DNA from: Rhynochetos jubatus
Lineage: Eukaryota; Chordata; Aves; Eurypygiformes; Rhynochetidae
Direction of reading: 5' to 3'
DNA: 64,000 bases
Assembly (NCBI GenBank): GCA_027574665.1
Contig: CM050655.1
Location: 992,001-1,056,000, forward strand
Under the pieces are notes generated by a model. It had not been told where the DNA came from. It saw nothing but the letters and a program-made list of their open reading frames with translations, and ran no database searches. A program made the translations under genes and the position numbers. Numbering within the stretch: the stretch's first letter is position 1; every line of letters begins with the position of its first letter. Positions 33,301 to 47,091 of the stretch are shown here, one piece after another.

Positions 33301-36300
33301 CCTCTCCCTTTTCCTCCAAAAGGGAAAGAGCTACGAGGGAATTTCTTAGGGAAACCTTGATTGTTTTGGCAGAGCACTGCATGCCTCTTAAGACAGAGCT
33401 CTGGATCAGTGGGCAAGTCGAAATCCAGGGGGACACCTTCTCTGTCCTAACAGGCTCGGAGAGGCTCGAATGCGCGGCTCGTTGAAGCGTCTGCCCGAAC
33501 ACGGACATCTAAAGCAGCACTGTAATGCGACCAAACAGAAAGAGTTAGGAGACAATTTCTTGTCCCTTCTTGCTGCGCCTTTGCAGAGCACTGCGTGCCA
33601 GAGCAGCCGGATCGCTGTGTTGCTTGCAATCTCCAGTTCCAACAGTGCCACAGTTCCTCGGCAACAGAAAGAGCTAGGAAGGAATTGCTTGCGCTGTTTT
33701 CTCTCGCTGTGCTCTAGCAGTTCGTTCCCTTTTCGGCAGAGCGCGGGACCGCTTGCAAAGCTTAGAAACAAACCTCTCCCTTTTCCTCCAAAAGGGAAAG
33801 AGCTACGAGAGAATTTCTTAGGGAAACCTTGTTTGTTTTGGCAGAGCACTGCATGCCTCTTAAGACAGAGCTCTGTATCCCCGGGAAAGTCGAAATCCAG
33901 GGGGACACCTTCTCTGTGCTAACAGGCTCGGAGAGGCTCGAATGCGCGGCTCGTTGAAGCGTCTGCCCGAACACGGACATCTGAAGCAGCACTGTAATGC
34001 GACCAAACAGAAAGAGTTAGGAGACAATTTCTTGTCCCTTCTTGCTGCGCCTTTGCAGAGCACTGTGTGCCAGAGCAGTCGGATCGCTCTGTTGCTTGCA
34101 ATCTCCAGTTCCAACAGTGCCACAGTTCCTCGGCAACAGAAAGAGCTAGGAAGGAATTGCTTGCGCTGATTTCTCTCGCTGTGCTCTAGCAGTTCGTTCC
34201 CTTTTCGGCAGAGCGCGGGACCGCTTGCAAAGCTTAGAAACAAACCTCTCCCTTTTCCTCCAAAAGGGAAAGAGCTACGAGAGTATTTCTTAGCGAAATC
34301 TCGTTTGTTTTGGCAGAGCACTGCATGCCTCTTAAGACAGAGCTCTGTATCCCCGGGAAAGTCGAAATCCAGAGCGACACCTTCTCTGTCCTAACAGGCT
34401 CGGAGAGGCTCGAATGCGCGGCTCGTTGAAGCGTCTGCCCGAACACGGACATCTGAAGCAGCACTTTAATGCGACCAAACAGAAAGAGTTAGGAGAGAAT
34501 TTCTTGTCCCTTCTTGCTGCGCCTTTGCAGAGCACTGCGTGCCAGAGCAGCCGGATCGCTGTCTTGCTTGCAATCTCCAGTTCCAACAGTGCCACAGTTC
34601 CTCGGCAACAGAAAGAGCTAGGAAGCAATTGCTTGCGCTGATTTCTCTCGCTGTGCTCTAGCAGTTCGTTCCCTTTTCGGCAGAGCGCGGGACCGCTTGC
34701 AAAGCTTAGAAACAAACCTCTCCCTTTTCCTCCAAAAGGGAAAGAGCTACGAGGGAATTTCTTAGCGAAACCTTGTTTGTTTTGGCAGGGCACTGCATGC
34801 CTCTTAAGACAGAGCTCTGGATCAGTGGGCAAGTCGAAATCCAGGGGGACACCTTCTCTGTCCTAACTGGCTCGGAGAGGCTCGAATGCGCAGCTCGTTG
34901 AAGCGTCTGCCCGAACACGGACATCTAAAGCAGCACTGTAATGCGACCAAACAGAAAGAGTTAGGAGAGAATTTCTTGTCCCTCCTTGCTGCGCCTTTGC
35001 AGAGCACTGCGTGCCAGAGCAGCCGGATCGCTGTGTTGCTTGCAATCTCCAGTTCCAACAGTGCCACAGTTCCTCGGCAACAGAAAGAGCTAGGAAGCAA
35101 TTGCTTGCGCTGATTTCTCTCGCTGTGCTCTAGCAGTTCGTTCCCTTTTCGGCAGAGCGCGGGACCGCTTGCAAAGCTTAGAAACAAACCTCTCCCTTTT
35201 CCTCCAAAAGGGAAAGAGCTACGAGAGAATTTCTTAGGGAAACCTTGTTTGTTTTGGCAGAGCACTGCATGCCTCTTAAGACAGAGCTCTGTATCCCCGG
35301 GAAAGTCGAAATCCAGGGGGACACCTTCTCTGTGCTAACTGGCTCGGAGAGGCTCGAATGCGCGGCTCGTTGAAGCGTCTGCCCGAACACGGACATCTAA
35401 AGCAGCACTGTAATGCGACCAAACAGGAAGAGTTAGGAGAGAATTTCTTGTCCCTCCTTGCTGCGCCTTTGCAGAGCACTGCGTGCCAGAGCAGCCGGAT
35501 CGCTGTGTTGCTTGCAATCTCCAGTTCCAACAGTGCCACAGTTCCTCGGCAACAGAAAGAGCTAGGAAGGAATTGCTTGCGCTGATTTCTCTCGCTGTGC
35601 TCTAGCAGTTCGTTCCCTTTTCGGCAGAGCGCGGGACCGCTTGCAAAGCTTAGAAACAAACCTCTCCCTTTTCCTCCAAAAGGGAAAGAGCTACGAGGGA
35701 ATTTCTTAGCGAAACCTTGTTTGTTTTGGCAGGGCACTGCATGCCTCTTAAGACAGAGCTCTGGATCAGTGGGCAAGTCGAAATCCAGAGCGACACCTTC
35801 TCTGTCCTAACTGGCTCGGAGAGGCTCGAATGCGCGGCTCGTTGAAGCGTCTGCCCGAACACGGACATCTGAAGCAGCACTGTAATGCGACCAAACAGGA
35901 AGAGTTAGGAGAGAATTTCTTGTCCCTCCTTGCTGCGCCTTTGCAGAGCACTGCGTGCCAGAGCAGCCGGATCGCTGTCTTGCTTGCAATCTCCAGTTCC
36001 AACAGTGCCACAGTTCCTCGGCAACAGAAAGAGCTAGGAAGGAATTGCTTGCGCTGATTTCTCTCGCTGTGCTCTAGCAGTTCGTTCCCTTTTCGGCAGA
36101 GCGCGGGACCGCTTGCAAAGCTTAGAAACAAACCTCTCCCTTTTCCTCCAAAAGGGAAAGAGCTACGAGAGAATTTCTTAGGGAAACCTTGTTTGTTTTG
36201 GCAGAGCACTGCATGCCTCTTAAGACAGAGCTCTGTATCCCCGGGAAAGTCGAAATCCAGAGAGTCACCTTCTCTGTCCTAACAGACTCGGAGAGGCTCG

Positions 36301-37182
36301 AATGCGCGGCTCGTTGAAGCGTCTGCCCGAACACGGACATCTAAAGCAGCACTGTAATGCGACCAAACAGAAAGAGTTAGGAGAGAATTTCTTGTCCCTC
36401 CTTGCTGCGCCTTTGCAGAGCACTGTGTGCCAGAGCAGCCGGATCGCTGTGTTGCTTGCAATCTCCAGTTCCAACAGTGCCACAGTTCCTCGGCAACAGA
36501 AAGAGCTAGGAAGCAATTGCTTACGCTAATTTCTCTCGCTGTGCTCTAGCAGTTCGTTCCCTTTTCTGCAGAGGGTGGGACCGCTTGCAAAGCTTAGAAA
36601 CAAACCTCTCCCTTTTCCTCCAAAAGGGAAAGAGCTACGAGAGTATTTCTTAGCGAAATCTCGTTTGTTTTGGCAGAGCACTGCATGCCTCTTAAGACAG
36701 AGCTCTGTATCCCCGGGAAAGTCGAAATCCAGGGGGACACCTTCTCTGTCCTAACTGGCTCGGAGAGGCTCGAATGCGCGGCTCTTTGAAGCGTCTGCCC
36801 GAACACGGACATCTGAAGCAGCACTGTAATGCGACCAAACAGAAAGAGTTAGGAGAGAATTTCTTGTCCCTTCTTGCTGCGCCTTTGCAGAGCACTGCGT
36901 GCCAGAGCAGCCGGATCGCTGTGTTGCTTGCAATCTCCAGTTCCAACAGTGCCACAGTTCCTCGGCAACAGAAAGAGCTAGGAAGCAATTGCTTGCGCTG
37001 ATTTCTCTCGCTGTGCTCTAGCAGTTCGTTCCCTTTTCGGCAGAGCGCGGGACCGCTTGCAAAGCTTAGAAACAAACCTCTCCCTTTTCCTCCAAAAGGG
37101 AAAGAGCTACGAGAGAATTTCTTAGGGAAACCTTGTTTGTTTTGGCAGAGCACTGCATGCCTCTTAAGACAGAGCTCTGGAT

Positions 37183-40100
37183 CAGTGGGCAAGTCGAAAT
37201 CCAGAGCGACACCTTCTCTGTCCTAACTGGCTCGGAGAGGCTCGAATGCGCGGCTCGTTGAAGCGTCTGCCCGAACACGGACATCTAAAGCAGCACTGTA
37301 ATGCGACCAAACAGAAAGAGTTAGGAGACAATTTCTTGTCCCTTCTTGCTGCGCCTTTGCAGAGCACTGCGTGCCAGAGCAGCCGGATCGCTGTGTTGCT
37401 TGCAATCTCCAGTTCCAACAGTGCCACAGTTCCTCGGCAACAGAAAGAGCTAGGAAGGAATTGCTTGCGCTGATTTCTCTCGCTGTGCTCTAGCAGTTCG
37501 TTCCCTTTTCAGCAGAGCGCGGGACCGCTTGCAAAGCTTAGAAACAAACCTCTCCCTTTTCCTCCAAAAGGGAAAGAGCTACGAGGGAATTTCTTAGCGA
37601 AACCTTGTTTGTTTTGGCAGGGCACTGCATGCCTCTTAAGACAGAGCTCTGGATCAGTGGGCAAGTCGAAATCCAGGGGGACACCTTCTCTGTCCTAACT
37701 GGCTCGGAGAGGCTCGAATGCGCGGCTCGTTGAAGCGTCTGCCCGAACACGGACATCTGAAGCAGCACTGTAATGCGACCAAACAGAAAGAGTTAGGAGA
37801 GAATTTCTTGTCCCTTCTTGCTGCGCCTTTGCAGAGCACTGCGTGCCAGAGCAGCCGGATCGCTGTGTTGCTTGCAATCTCCAGTTCCAACAGTGCCACG
37901 GTTCCTCGGCAACAGAAAGAGCTAGGAAGGAATTGCTTGCGCTGATTTCTCTCGCTGTGCTCTAGCAGTTCGTTCCCTTTTCGGCAGAGCGCGGGACCGC
38001 TTGCAAAGCTTAGAAACAAACCTCTCCCTTTTCCTCCAAAAGGGAAAGAGCTACGAGGGAATTTCTTAGCGAAACCTTGTTTGTTTTGGCAGGGCACTGC
38101 ATGCCTCTTAAGACAGAGCTCTGGATCAGTGGGCAAGTCGAAATCCAGGGGGACACCTTCTCTGTCCTAACTGGCTCGGAGAGGCTCGAATGCGCGGCTC
38201 GTTGAAGCGTCTGCCCGAACACGGACATCTGAAGCAGCACTGTAATGCGACCAAACAGGAAGAGTTAGGAGAGAATTTCTTGTCCCTCCTTGCTGCGCCT
38301 TTGCAGAGCACTGCGTGCCAGAGCAGCCGGATCGCTGTGTTGCTTGCAATCTCCAGTTCCAACAGTGCCACAGTTCCTCGGCAACAGAGAGAGCGAGGAA
38401 GGAATTGCTTGCGCTGTTTTCTCTCGCTGTGCTCTAGCAGTTCGTTCCCTTTTCGGCAGAGCGCGGGACCGCTTGCAAAGCTTAGAAACAAACCTCTCCC
38501 TTTTCCTCCAAAAGGGAAAGAGCTACGAGAGAATTTCTTAGGGAAACCTTGTTTGTTTTGGCAGAGCACTGCATGCCTCTTAAGACAGAGCTCTGGATCA
38601 GTGGGCAAGTCGAAATCCAGAGCGACACCTTCTCTGTCCTAACAGGCTCGGAGAGGCTCGAATGCGCGGCTCGTTGAAGCGTCTGCCCGAACAGGGACAT
38701 CTAAAGCAGCACTGTAATGCGACCAAACAGAAAGAGTTAGGAGAGAATTTCTTGTCCCTTCTTGCTGCGCCTTTGCAGAGCACTGCGTGCCAGAGCAGCC
38801 GGATCGCTGTGTTGCTTGCAATCTCCAGTTCCAACAGTGCCACAGTTCCTCGGCAACAGAAAGAGCTAGGAAGGAATTGCTTGCGCTGTTTTCTCTCGCT
38901 GTGCTCTAGCAGTTCGTTCCCTTTTCAGCAGAGCGCGGGACCGCTTGCAAAGCTTAGAAACAAACCTCTCCCTTTTCCTCCAAAAGGGAAAGAGCTACGA
39001 GGGAATTTCTTAGTGAAATCTCGTTTGTTTTGGCAGAGCACTGCATGCCTCTTAAGACAGAGCTCTGTATCCCCGGGAAAGTCGAAATCCAGAGAGTCAC
39101 CTTCTCTGTCCTAACAGACTCGGAGAGGCTCGAATGCGCGGCTCGTTGAAGCGTCTGCCCGAACACGGACATCTAAAGCAGCACTGTAATGCGACCAAAC
39201 AGAAAGAGTTAGGAGAGAATTTCTTGTCCCTCCTTGCTGCGCCTTTGCAGAGCACTGTGTGCCAGAGCAGCCGGATCGCTGTGTTGCTTGCAATCTCCAG
39301 TTCCAACAGTGCCACAGTTCCTCGGCAACAGAAAGAGCTAGGAAGCAATTGCTTACGCTAATTTCTCTCGCTGTGCTCTAGCAGTTCGTTCCCTTTTCGG
39401 CAGAGCGCGGGACCGCTTGCAAAGCTTAGAAACAAACCTCTCCCTTTTCCTCCAAAAGGGAAAGAGCTACGAGAGAATTTCTTAGGGAAACCTTGTTTGT
39501 TTTGGCAGAGCACTGCATGCCTCTTAAGACAGAGCTCTGGATCAGTGGGCAAGTCGAAATCCAGAGCGACACCTTCTCTGTCCTAACAGGCTCGGAGAGG
39601 CTCGAATGCGCGGCTCGTTGAAGCGTCTGCCCGAACACGGACATCTGAAGCAGCACTGTAATGCGACCAAACAGAAAGAGTTAGGAGAGAATTTCTTGTC
39701 CCTTCTTGCTGCGCCTTTGCAGAGCACTGCGTGCCAGAGCAGCCGGATCGCTGTGTTGCTTGCAATCTCCAGTTCCAACAGTGCCACAGTTCCTCGGCAA
39801 CAGAAAGAGCTAGGAAGGAATTGCTTGCGCTGATTTCTCTCGCTGTGCTCTAGCAGTTCGTTCCCTTTTCGGCAGAGCGCGGGACCGCTTGCAAAGCTTA
39901 GAAACAAACCTCTCCCTTTTCCTCCAAAAGGGAAAGAGCTACGAGGGAATTTCTTAGCGAAACCTTGTTTGTTTTGGCAGGGCACTGCATGCCTCTTAAG
40001 ACAGAGCTCTGGATCAGTGGGCAAGTCGAAATCCAGGGGGACACCTTCTCTGTCCTAACTGGCTCGGAGAGGCTCGAATGCGCGGCTCGTTGAAGCGTCT

Positions 40101-40975
40101 GCCCGAACACGGACATCTGAAGCAGCACTGTAATGCGACCAAACAGAAAGAGTTAGGAGAGAATTTCTTGTCCCTTCTTGCTGCGCCTTTGCAGAGCACT
40201 GCGTGCCAGAGCAGCCGGATCGCTGTGTTGCTTGCAATCTCCAGTTCCAACAGTGCCACGGTTCCTCGGCAACAGAAAGAGCTAGGAAGGAATTGCTTGC
40301 GCTGATTTCTCTCGCTGTGCTCTAGCAGTTCGTTCCCTTTTCGGCAGAGCGCGGGACCGCTTGCAAAGCTTAGAAACAAACCTCTCCCTTTTCCTCCAAA
40401 AGGGAAAGAGCTATGAGGGAATTTCTTAGCGAAACCTTGTTTGTTTTGGCAGGGCACTGCATGCCTCTTAAGACAGAGCTCTGGATCAGTGGGCAAGTCG
40501 AAATCCAGAGCGACACCTTCTCTGTCCTAACTGGCTCGGAGAGGCTCGAATGCGCGGCTCGTTGAAGCGTCTGCCCGAACACGGACATCTGAAGCAGCAC
40601 TGTAATGCGACCAAACAGGAAGAGTTAGGAGAGAATTTCTTGTCCCTCCTTGCTGCGCCTTTGCAGAGCACTGCGTGCCAGAGCAGCCGGATCGCTGTGT
40701 TGCTTGCAATCTCCAGTTCCAACAGTGCCACAGTTCCTCGGCAACAGAGAGAGCGAGGAAGGAATTGCTTGCGCTGTTTTCTCTCGCTGTGCTCTAGCAG
40801 TTCGTTCCCTTTTCGGCAGAGCGCGGGACCGCTTGCAAAGCTTAGAAACAAACCTCTCCCTTTTCCTCCAAAAGGGAAAGAGCTACGAGAGAATTTCTTA
40901 GGGAAACCTTGTTTGTTTTGGCAGAGCACTGCATGCCTCTTAAGACAGAGCTCTGGATCAGTGGGCAAGTCGAAA
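37183..40975. repeat. Run of monomers lacking the CENP-B-like box
   Basis: Eight of nine successive box positions (37183, 37655, 38127, 38599, then 39543, 40015, 40487 and 40959) have the CAGTGGG haplotype; only the one at 39071 has CCCGGG. The pattern of four, one, four follows from the 5-monomer duplication here. It is the densest such run in the window. Confidence 0.75.
37512..38645. repeat. Copied block, 5-monomer offset, copy 1
   Basis: It matches 39872-41005 at an offset of 2,360 bp with three differences. Both copies carry two otherwise unseen signatures: GCCACGGTTCC (near 37900) and CAGAGAGAGCGAGG (near 38388). Confidence 0.8.
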
Positions 40976-41005
40976 TCCAGAGCGACACCTTCTCTGTCCT
41001 AACAG
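39872..41005. repeat. Copied block, 5-monomer offset, copy 2
   Basis: Partner of 37512-38645, with the same two rare signatures (near 40260 and 40748). Private changes are GCTATGAGGG near 40413 and CCAGAGCGAC near 40506. Confidence 0.8.
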
Positions 41006-41146
41006 ACTCGGAGAGGCTCGAATGCGCGGCTCGTTGAAGCGTCTGCCCGAACACGGACATCTAAAGCAGCACTGTAATGCGACCAAACAGAAAGAGTTAG
41101 GAGAGAATTTCTTGTCCCTCCTTGCTGCGCCTTTGCAGAGCACTGT

Positions 41147-43130
41147 GTGCCAGAGCAGCCGGATCGCTGTGTTGCTTGCAATCTCCAGTTCCAACAGTGC
41201 CACAGTTCCTCGGCAACAGAAAGAGCTAGGAAGCAATTGCTTACGCTAATTTCTCTCGCTGTGCTCTAGCAGTTCGTTCCCTTTTCTGCAGAGGGTGGGA
41301 CCGCTTGCAAAGCTTAGAAACAAACCTCTCCCTTTTCCTCCAAAAGGGAAAGAGCTACGAGAGTATTTCTTAGCGAAATCTCGTTTGTTTTGGCAGAGCA
41401 CTGCATGCCTCTTAAGACAGAGCTCTGTATCCCCGGGAAAGTCGAAATCCAGAGAGTCACCTTCTCTGTCCTAACAGACTCGGAGAGGCTCGAATGCGCG
41501 GCTCGTTGAAGCGTCTGCCCGAACACGGACATCTAAAGCAGCACTGTAATGCGACCAAACAGGAAGAGTTAGGAGAGAATTTCTTGTCCCTCCTTGCTGC
41601 GCCTTTGCAGAGCACTGCGTGCCAGAGCAGCCGGATCGCTGTGTTGCTTGCAATCTCCAGTTCCAACAGTGCCACAGTTCCTCGGCAACAGAAAGAGCTA
41701 GGAAGCAATTGCTTGCGCTGATTTCTCTCGCTGTGCTCTAGCAGTTCGTTCCCTTTTCGGCAGAGCGCGGGACCGCTTGCAAAGCTTAGAAACAAACCTC
41801 TCCCTTTTCCTCCAAAAGGGAAAGAGCTACGAGAGAATTTCTTAGGGAAACCTTGTTTGTTTTGGCAGAGCACTGCATGCCTCTTAAGACAGAGCTCTGG
41901 ATCCCCGGGAAAGTCGAAATCCAGAGGGACACCTTCTCTGTGCTAACAGGCTCGGAGAGGCTCGAATGCGCGGCTCGTTGAAGCGTCTGCCCGAACAGGG
42001 ACATCTAAAGCAGCACTGTAATGCGACCAAACAGAAAGAGTTAGGAGAGAATTTCTTGTCCCTTCTTGCTGCGCCTTTGCAGAGCACTGTGTGCCAGAGC
42101 AGCCGGATCGCTGTGTTGCTTGCAATCTCCAGTTCCAACAGTGCCACAGTTCCTCGGCAACAGAAAGAGCTAGGAAGCAATTGCTTGCGCTGATTTCTCT
42201 CGCTGTGCTCTAGCAGTTCGTTTCCTTTTCGGCAGAGCGCGGGACCGCTTGCAAAGCTTAGAAACAAACCTCTCCCTTTTCCTCCAAAAGGGAAAGAGCT
42301 ACGAGAGAATTTCTTAGGGAAACCTTGTTTGTTTTGGCAGAGCACTGCATGCCTCTTAAGACAGAGCTCTGTATCCCCGGGAAAGTCGAAATCCAGGGGG
42401 ACACCTTCTCTGTCCTAACAGACTCGGAGAGGCTCGAATGCGCGGCTCGTTGAAGCGTCTGCCCGAACACGGACATCTGAAGCAGCACTGTAATGCGACC
42501 AAACAGAAAGAGTTAGGAGAGAATTTCTTGTCCCTTCTTGCTGCGCCTTTGCAGAGCACTGCGTGCCAGAGCAGCCGGATCGCTGTGTTGCTTGCAATCT
42601 CCAGTTCCAACAGTGCCACAGTTCCTCGGCAACAGAAAGAGCTAGGAAGGAATTGCTTGCGCTGATTTCTCTCGCTGTGCTCTAGCAGTTCGTTCCCTTT
42701 TCGGCAGAGCGCGGGACCGCTTGCAAAGCTTAGAAACAAACCTCTCCCTTTTCCTCCAAAAGGGAAAGAGCTACGAGAGAATTTCTTAGGGAAACCTTGT
42801 TTGTTTTGGCAGAGCACTGCATGCCTCTTAAGACAGAGCTCTGGATCAGTGGGCAAGTCGAAATCCAGGGGGACACCTTCTCTGTCCTAACTGGCTCGGA
42901 GAGGCTCGAATGCGCGGCTCGTTGAAGCGTCTGCCCGAACACGGACATCTAAAGCAGCACTGTAATGCGACCAAACAGGAAGAGTTAGGAGAGAATTTCT
43001 TGTCCCTCCTTGCTGCGCCTTTGCAGAGCACTGCGTGCCAGAGCAGCCGGATCGCTGTGTTGCTTGCAATCTCCAGTTCCAACAGTGCCACAGTTCCTCG
43101 GCAACAGAAAGAGCTAGGAAGCAATTGCTT
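41147..43130. repeat. Tandem duplication of a 4-monomer unit, copy 1
   Basis: It matches 43035-45018 at an offset of 1,888 bp (four monomers). One difference in 1,984 bp: G at 42587 against C at 44475. The copies abut and overlap by about 96 bp, so this is a direct tandem duplication. Confidence 0.85.
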
Positions 43131-45018
43131 ACGCTAATTTCTCTCGCTGTGCTCTAGCAGTTCGTTCCCTTTTCTGCAGAGGGTGGGACCGCTTGCAAAG
43201 CTTAGAAACAAACCTCTCCCTTTTCCTCCAAAAGGGAAAGAGCTACGAGAGTATTTCTTAGCGAAATCTCGTTTGTTTTGGCAGAGCACTGCATGCCTCT
43301 TAAGACAGAGCTCTGTATCCCCGGGAAAGTCGAAATCCAGAGAGTCACCTTCTCTGTCCTAACAGACTCGGAGAGGCTCGAATGCGCGGCTCGTTGAAGC
43401 GTCTGCCCGAACACGGACATCTAAAGCAGCACTGTAATGCGACCAAACAGGAAGAGTTAGGAGAGAATTTCTTGTCCCTCCTTGCTGCGCCTTTGCAGAG
43501 CACTGCGTGCCAGAGCAGCCGGATCGCTGTGTTGCTTGCAATCTCCAGTTCCAACAGTGCCACAGTTCCTCGGCAACAGAAAGAGCTAGGAAGCAATTGC
43601 TTGCGCTGATTTCTCTCGCTGTGCTCTAGCAGTTCGTTCCCTTTTCGGCAGAGCGCGGGACCGCTTGCAAAGCTTAGAAACAAACCTCTCCCTTTTCCTC
43701 CAAAAGGGAAAGAGCTACGAGAGAATTTCTTAGGGAAACCTTGTTTGTTTTGGCAGAGCACTGCATGCCTCTTAAGACAGAGCTCTGGATCCCCGGGAAA
43801 GTCGAAATCCAGAGGGACACCTTCTCTGTGCTAACAGGCTCGGAGAGGCTCGAATGCGCGGCTCGTTGAAGCGTCTGCCCGAACAGGGACATCTAAAGCA
43901 GCACTGTAATGCGACCAAACAGAAAGAGTTAGGAGAGAATTTCTTGTCCCTTCTTGCTGCGCCTTTGCAGAGCACTGTGTGCCAGAGCAGCCGGATCGCT
44001 GTGTTGCTTGCAATCTCCAGTTCCAACAGTGCCACAGTTCCTCGGCAACAGAAAGAGCTAGGAAGCAATTGCTTGCGCTGATTTCTCTCGCTGTGCTCTA
44101 GCAGTTCGTTTCCTTTTCGGCAGAGCGCGGGACCGCTTGCAAAGCTTAGAAACAAACCTCTCCCTTTTCCTCCAAAAGGGAAAGAGCTACGAGAGAATTT
44201 CTTAGGGAAACCTTGTTTGTTTTGGCAGAGCACTGCATGCCTCTTAAGACAGAGCTCTGTATCCCCGGGAAAGTCGAAATCCAGGGGGACACCTTCTCTG
44301 TCCTAACAGACTCGGAGAGGCTCGAATGCGCGGCTCGTTGAAGCGTCTGCCCGAACACGGACATCTGAAGCAGCACTGTAATGCGACCAAACAGAAAGAG
44401 TTAGGAGAGAATTTCTTGTCCCTTCTTGCTGCGCCTTTGCAGAGCACTGCGTGCCAGAGCAGCCGGATCGCTGTCTTGCTTGCAATCTCCAGTTCCAACA
44501 GTGCCACAGTTCCTCGGCAACAGAAAGAGCTAGGAAGGAATTGCTTGCGCTGATTTCTCTCGCTGTGCTCTAGCAGTTCGTTCCCTTTTCGGCAGAGCGC
44601 GGGACCGCTTGCAAAGCTTAGAAACAAACCTCTCCCTTTTCCTCCAAAAGGGAAAGAGCTACGAGAGAATTTCTTAGGGAAACCTTGTTTGTTTTGGCAG
44701 AGCACTGCATGCCTCTTAAGACAGAGCTCTGGATCAGTGGGCAAGTCGAAATCCAGGGGGACACCTTCTCTGTCCTAACTGGCTCGGAGAGGCTCGAATG
44801 CGCGGCTCGTTGAAGCGTCTGCCCGAACACGGACATCTAAAGCAGCACTGTAATGCGACCAAACAGGAAGAGTTAGGAGAGAATTTCTTGTCCCTCCTTG
44901 CTGCGCCTTTGCAGAGCACTGCGTGCCAGAGCAGCCGGATCGCTGTGTTGCTTGCAATCTCCAGTTCCAACAGTGCCACAGTTCCTCGGCAACAGAAAGA
45001 GCTAGGAAGCAATTGCTT
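43035..45018. repeat. Tandem duplication of a 4-monomer unit, copy 2
   Basis: Partner of 41147-43130. Both include the combination TGCAGAGGGTGGG, GAGTATTTC, CCAGAGAGTCACC and the ACAGGGACATC unit in the same order. Confidence 0.85.
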
Positions 45019-45968
45019 GCGCTGATTTCTCTCGCTGTGCTCTAGCAGTTCGTTCCCTTTTCGGCAGAGCGCGGGACCGCTTGCAAAGCTTAGAAACAAA
45101 CCTCTCCCTTTTCCTCCAAAAGGGAAAGAGCTACGAGAGAATTTCTTAGGGAAACCTTGTTTGTTTTGGCAGAGCACTGCATGCCTCTTAAGAGAGAGCT
45201 CTGGATCAGTGGGCAAGTCGAAATCCAGAGAGTCACCTTCTCTGTCCTAACAGACTCGGAGAGGCTCGAATGCGCGGCTCGTTGAAGCGTCTGCCCGAAC
45301 ACGGACATCTAAAGCAGCACTGTAATGCGACCAAACAGAAAGAGTTAGGAGAGAATTTCTTGTCCCTCCTTGCTGCGCCTTTGCAGAGCACTGTGTGCCA
45401 GAGCAGCCGGATCGCTGTGTTGCTTGCAATCTCCAGTTCCAACAGTGCCACAGTTCCTCGGCAACAGAAAGAGCTAGGAAGCAATTGCTTACGCTAATTT
45501 CTCTCGCTGTGCTCTAGCAGTTCGTTCCCTTTTCGGCAGAGGGTGGGACCGCTTGCAAAGCTTAGAAACAAACCTCTCCCTTTTCCTCCAAAAGGGAAAG
45601 AGCTACGAGAGTATTTCTTAGCGAAATCTCGTTTGTTTTGGCAGAGCACTGCATGCCTCTTAAGACAGAGCTCTGGATCAGTGGGCAAGTCGAAATCCAG
45701 AGCGACACCTTCTCTGTCCTAACAGGCTCGGAGAGGCTCGAATGCGCGGCTCGTTGAAGCGTCTGCCCGAACACGGACATCTAAAGCAGCACTGTAATGC
45801 GACCAAACAGAAAGAGTTAGGAGACAATTTCTTGTCCCTTCTTGCTGCGCCTTTGCAGAGCACTGCGTGCCAGAGCAGCCGGATCGCTGTGTTGCTTGCA
45901 ATCTCCAGTTCCAACAGTGCCACAGTTCCTCGGCAACAGAAAGAGCTAGGAAGCAATTGCTTGCGCTG

Positions 45969-47091
45969 ATTTCTCTCGCTGTGCTCTAGCAGTTCGTTCC
46001 CTTTTCGGCAGAGCGCGGGACCGCTTGCAAAGCTTAGAAACAAACCTCTCCCTTTTCCTCCAAAAGGGAAAGAGCTACGAGAGAATTTCTTAGGGAAACC
46101 TTGTTTGTTTTGGCAGAGCACTGCATGCCTCTTAAGACAGAGCTCTGGATCAGTGGGCAAGTCGAAATCCAGAGCGACACCTTCTCTGTCCTAACTGGCT
46201 CGGAGAGGCTCGAATGCGCGGCTCGTTGAAGCGTCTGCCCGAACACGGACATCTGAAGCAGCACTGTAATGCGACCAAACAGAAAGAGTTAGGAGACAAT
46301 TTCTTGTCCCTTCTTGCTGCGCCTTTGCAGAGCACTGCGTGCCAGAGCAGCCGGATCGCTGTCTTGCTTGCAATCTCCAGTTCCAACAGTGCCACAGTTC
46401 CTCGGCAACAGAAAGAGCTAGGAAGGAATTGCTTGCGCTGTTTTCTCTCGCTGTGCTCTAGCAGTTCGTTCCCTTTTCGGCAGAGCGCGGGACCGCTTGC
46501 AAAGCTTAGAAACAAACCTCTCCCTTTTCCTCCAAAAGGGAAAGAGCTACGAGGGAATTTCTTAGTGAAATCTCGTTTGTTTTGGCAGAGCACTGCATGC
46601 CTCTTAAGACAGAGCTCTGTATCCCCGGGAAAGTCGAAATCCACAGGGTCACCTTCTCTGTGCTAACAGGCTCGGAGAGGCTCGAATGCGCGGCTCGTTG
46701 AAGCGTCTGCCCGAACACGGACATCTAAAGCAGCACTGTAATGCGACCAAACAGAAAGAGTTAGGAGAGAATTTCTTGTCCCTCCTTGCTGCGCCTTTGC
46801 AGAGCACTGTGTGCCAGAGCAGCCGGATCGCTGTGTTGCTTGCAATCTCCAGTTCCAACAGTGCCACAGTTCCTCGGCAACAGAAAGAGCTAGGAAGCAA
46901 TTGCTTACGCTAATTTCTCTCGCTGTGCTCTAGCAGTTCGTTCCCTTTTCTGCAGAGGGTGGGACCGCTTGCAAAGCTTAGAAACAAACCTCTCCCTTTT
47001 CCTCCAAAAGGGAAAGAGCTACGAGAGTATTTCTTAGCGAAATCTCGTTTGTTTTGGCAGAGCACTGCATGCCTCTTAAGACAGAGCTCTG
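45969..47091. repeat. Copied block, 6-monomer offset, copy 1
   Basis: It matches 48801-49923 at an offset of 2,832 bp over 1,123 bp with no difference that I could find. Both copies contain the only two CCACAGGGTCACC variants of the window (near 46642 and 49474). The match ends exactly where the box haplotype switches (47092/49924). Confidence 0.85.

Larger units (their letters stand above)
18368..36239. repeat. Array domain 2: transitional population
   Basis: The CCAGAGCGAC variant first appears here (near 21157). An ACAAGGACATC subfamily is confined to this region (units at 21673, 26862, 28278, 29694 and 32998). The last 469-bp unit is at 24033. Many singleton changes occur between 26.9 and 30.2 kb, such as TAAAGGG near 28597, GCACCGTAAT near 29745 and loss of the ATG landmark at 30166. 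The box-less form makes up 12 of 37 copies. Confidence 0.55.
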
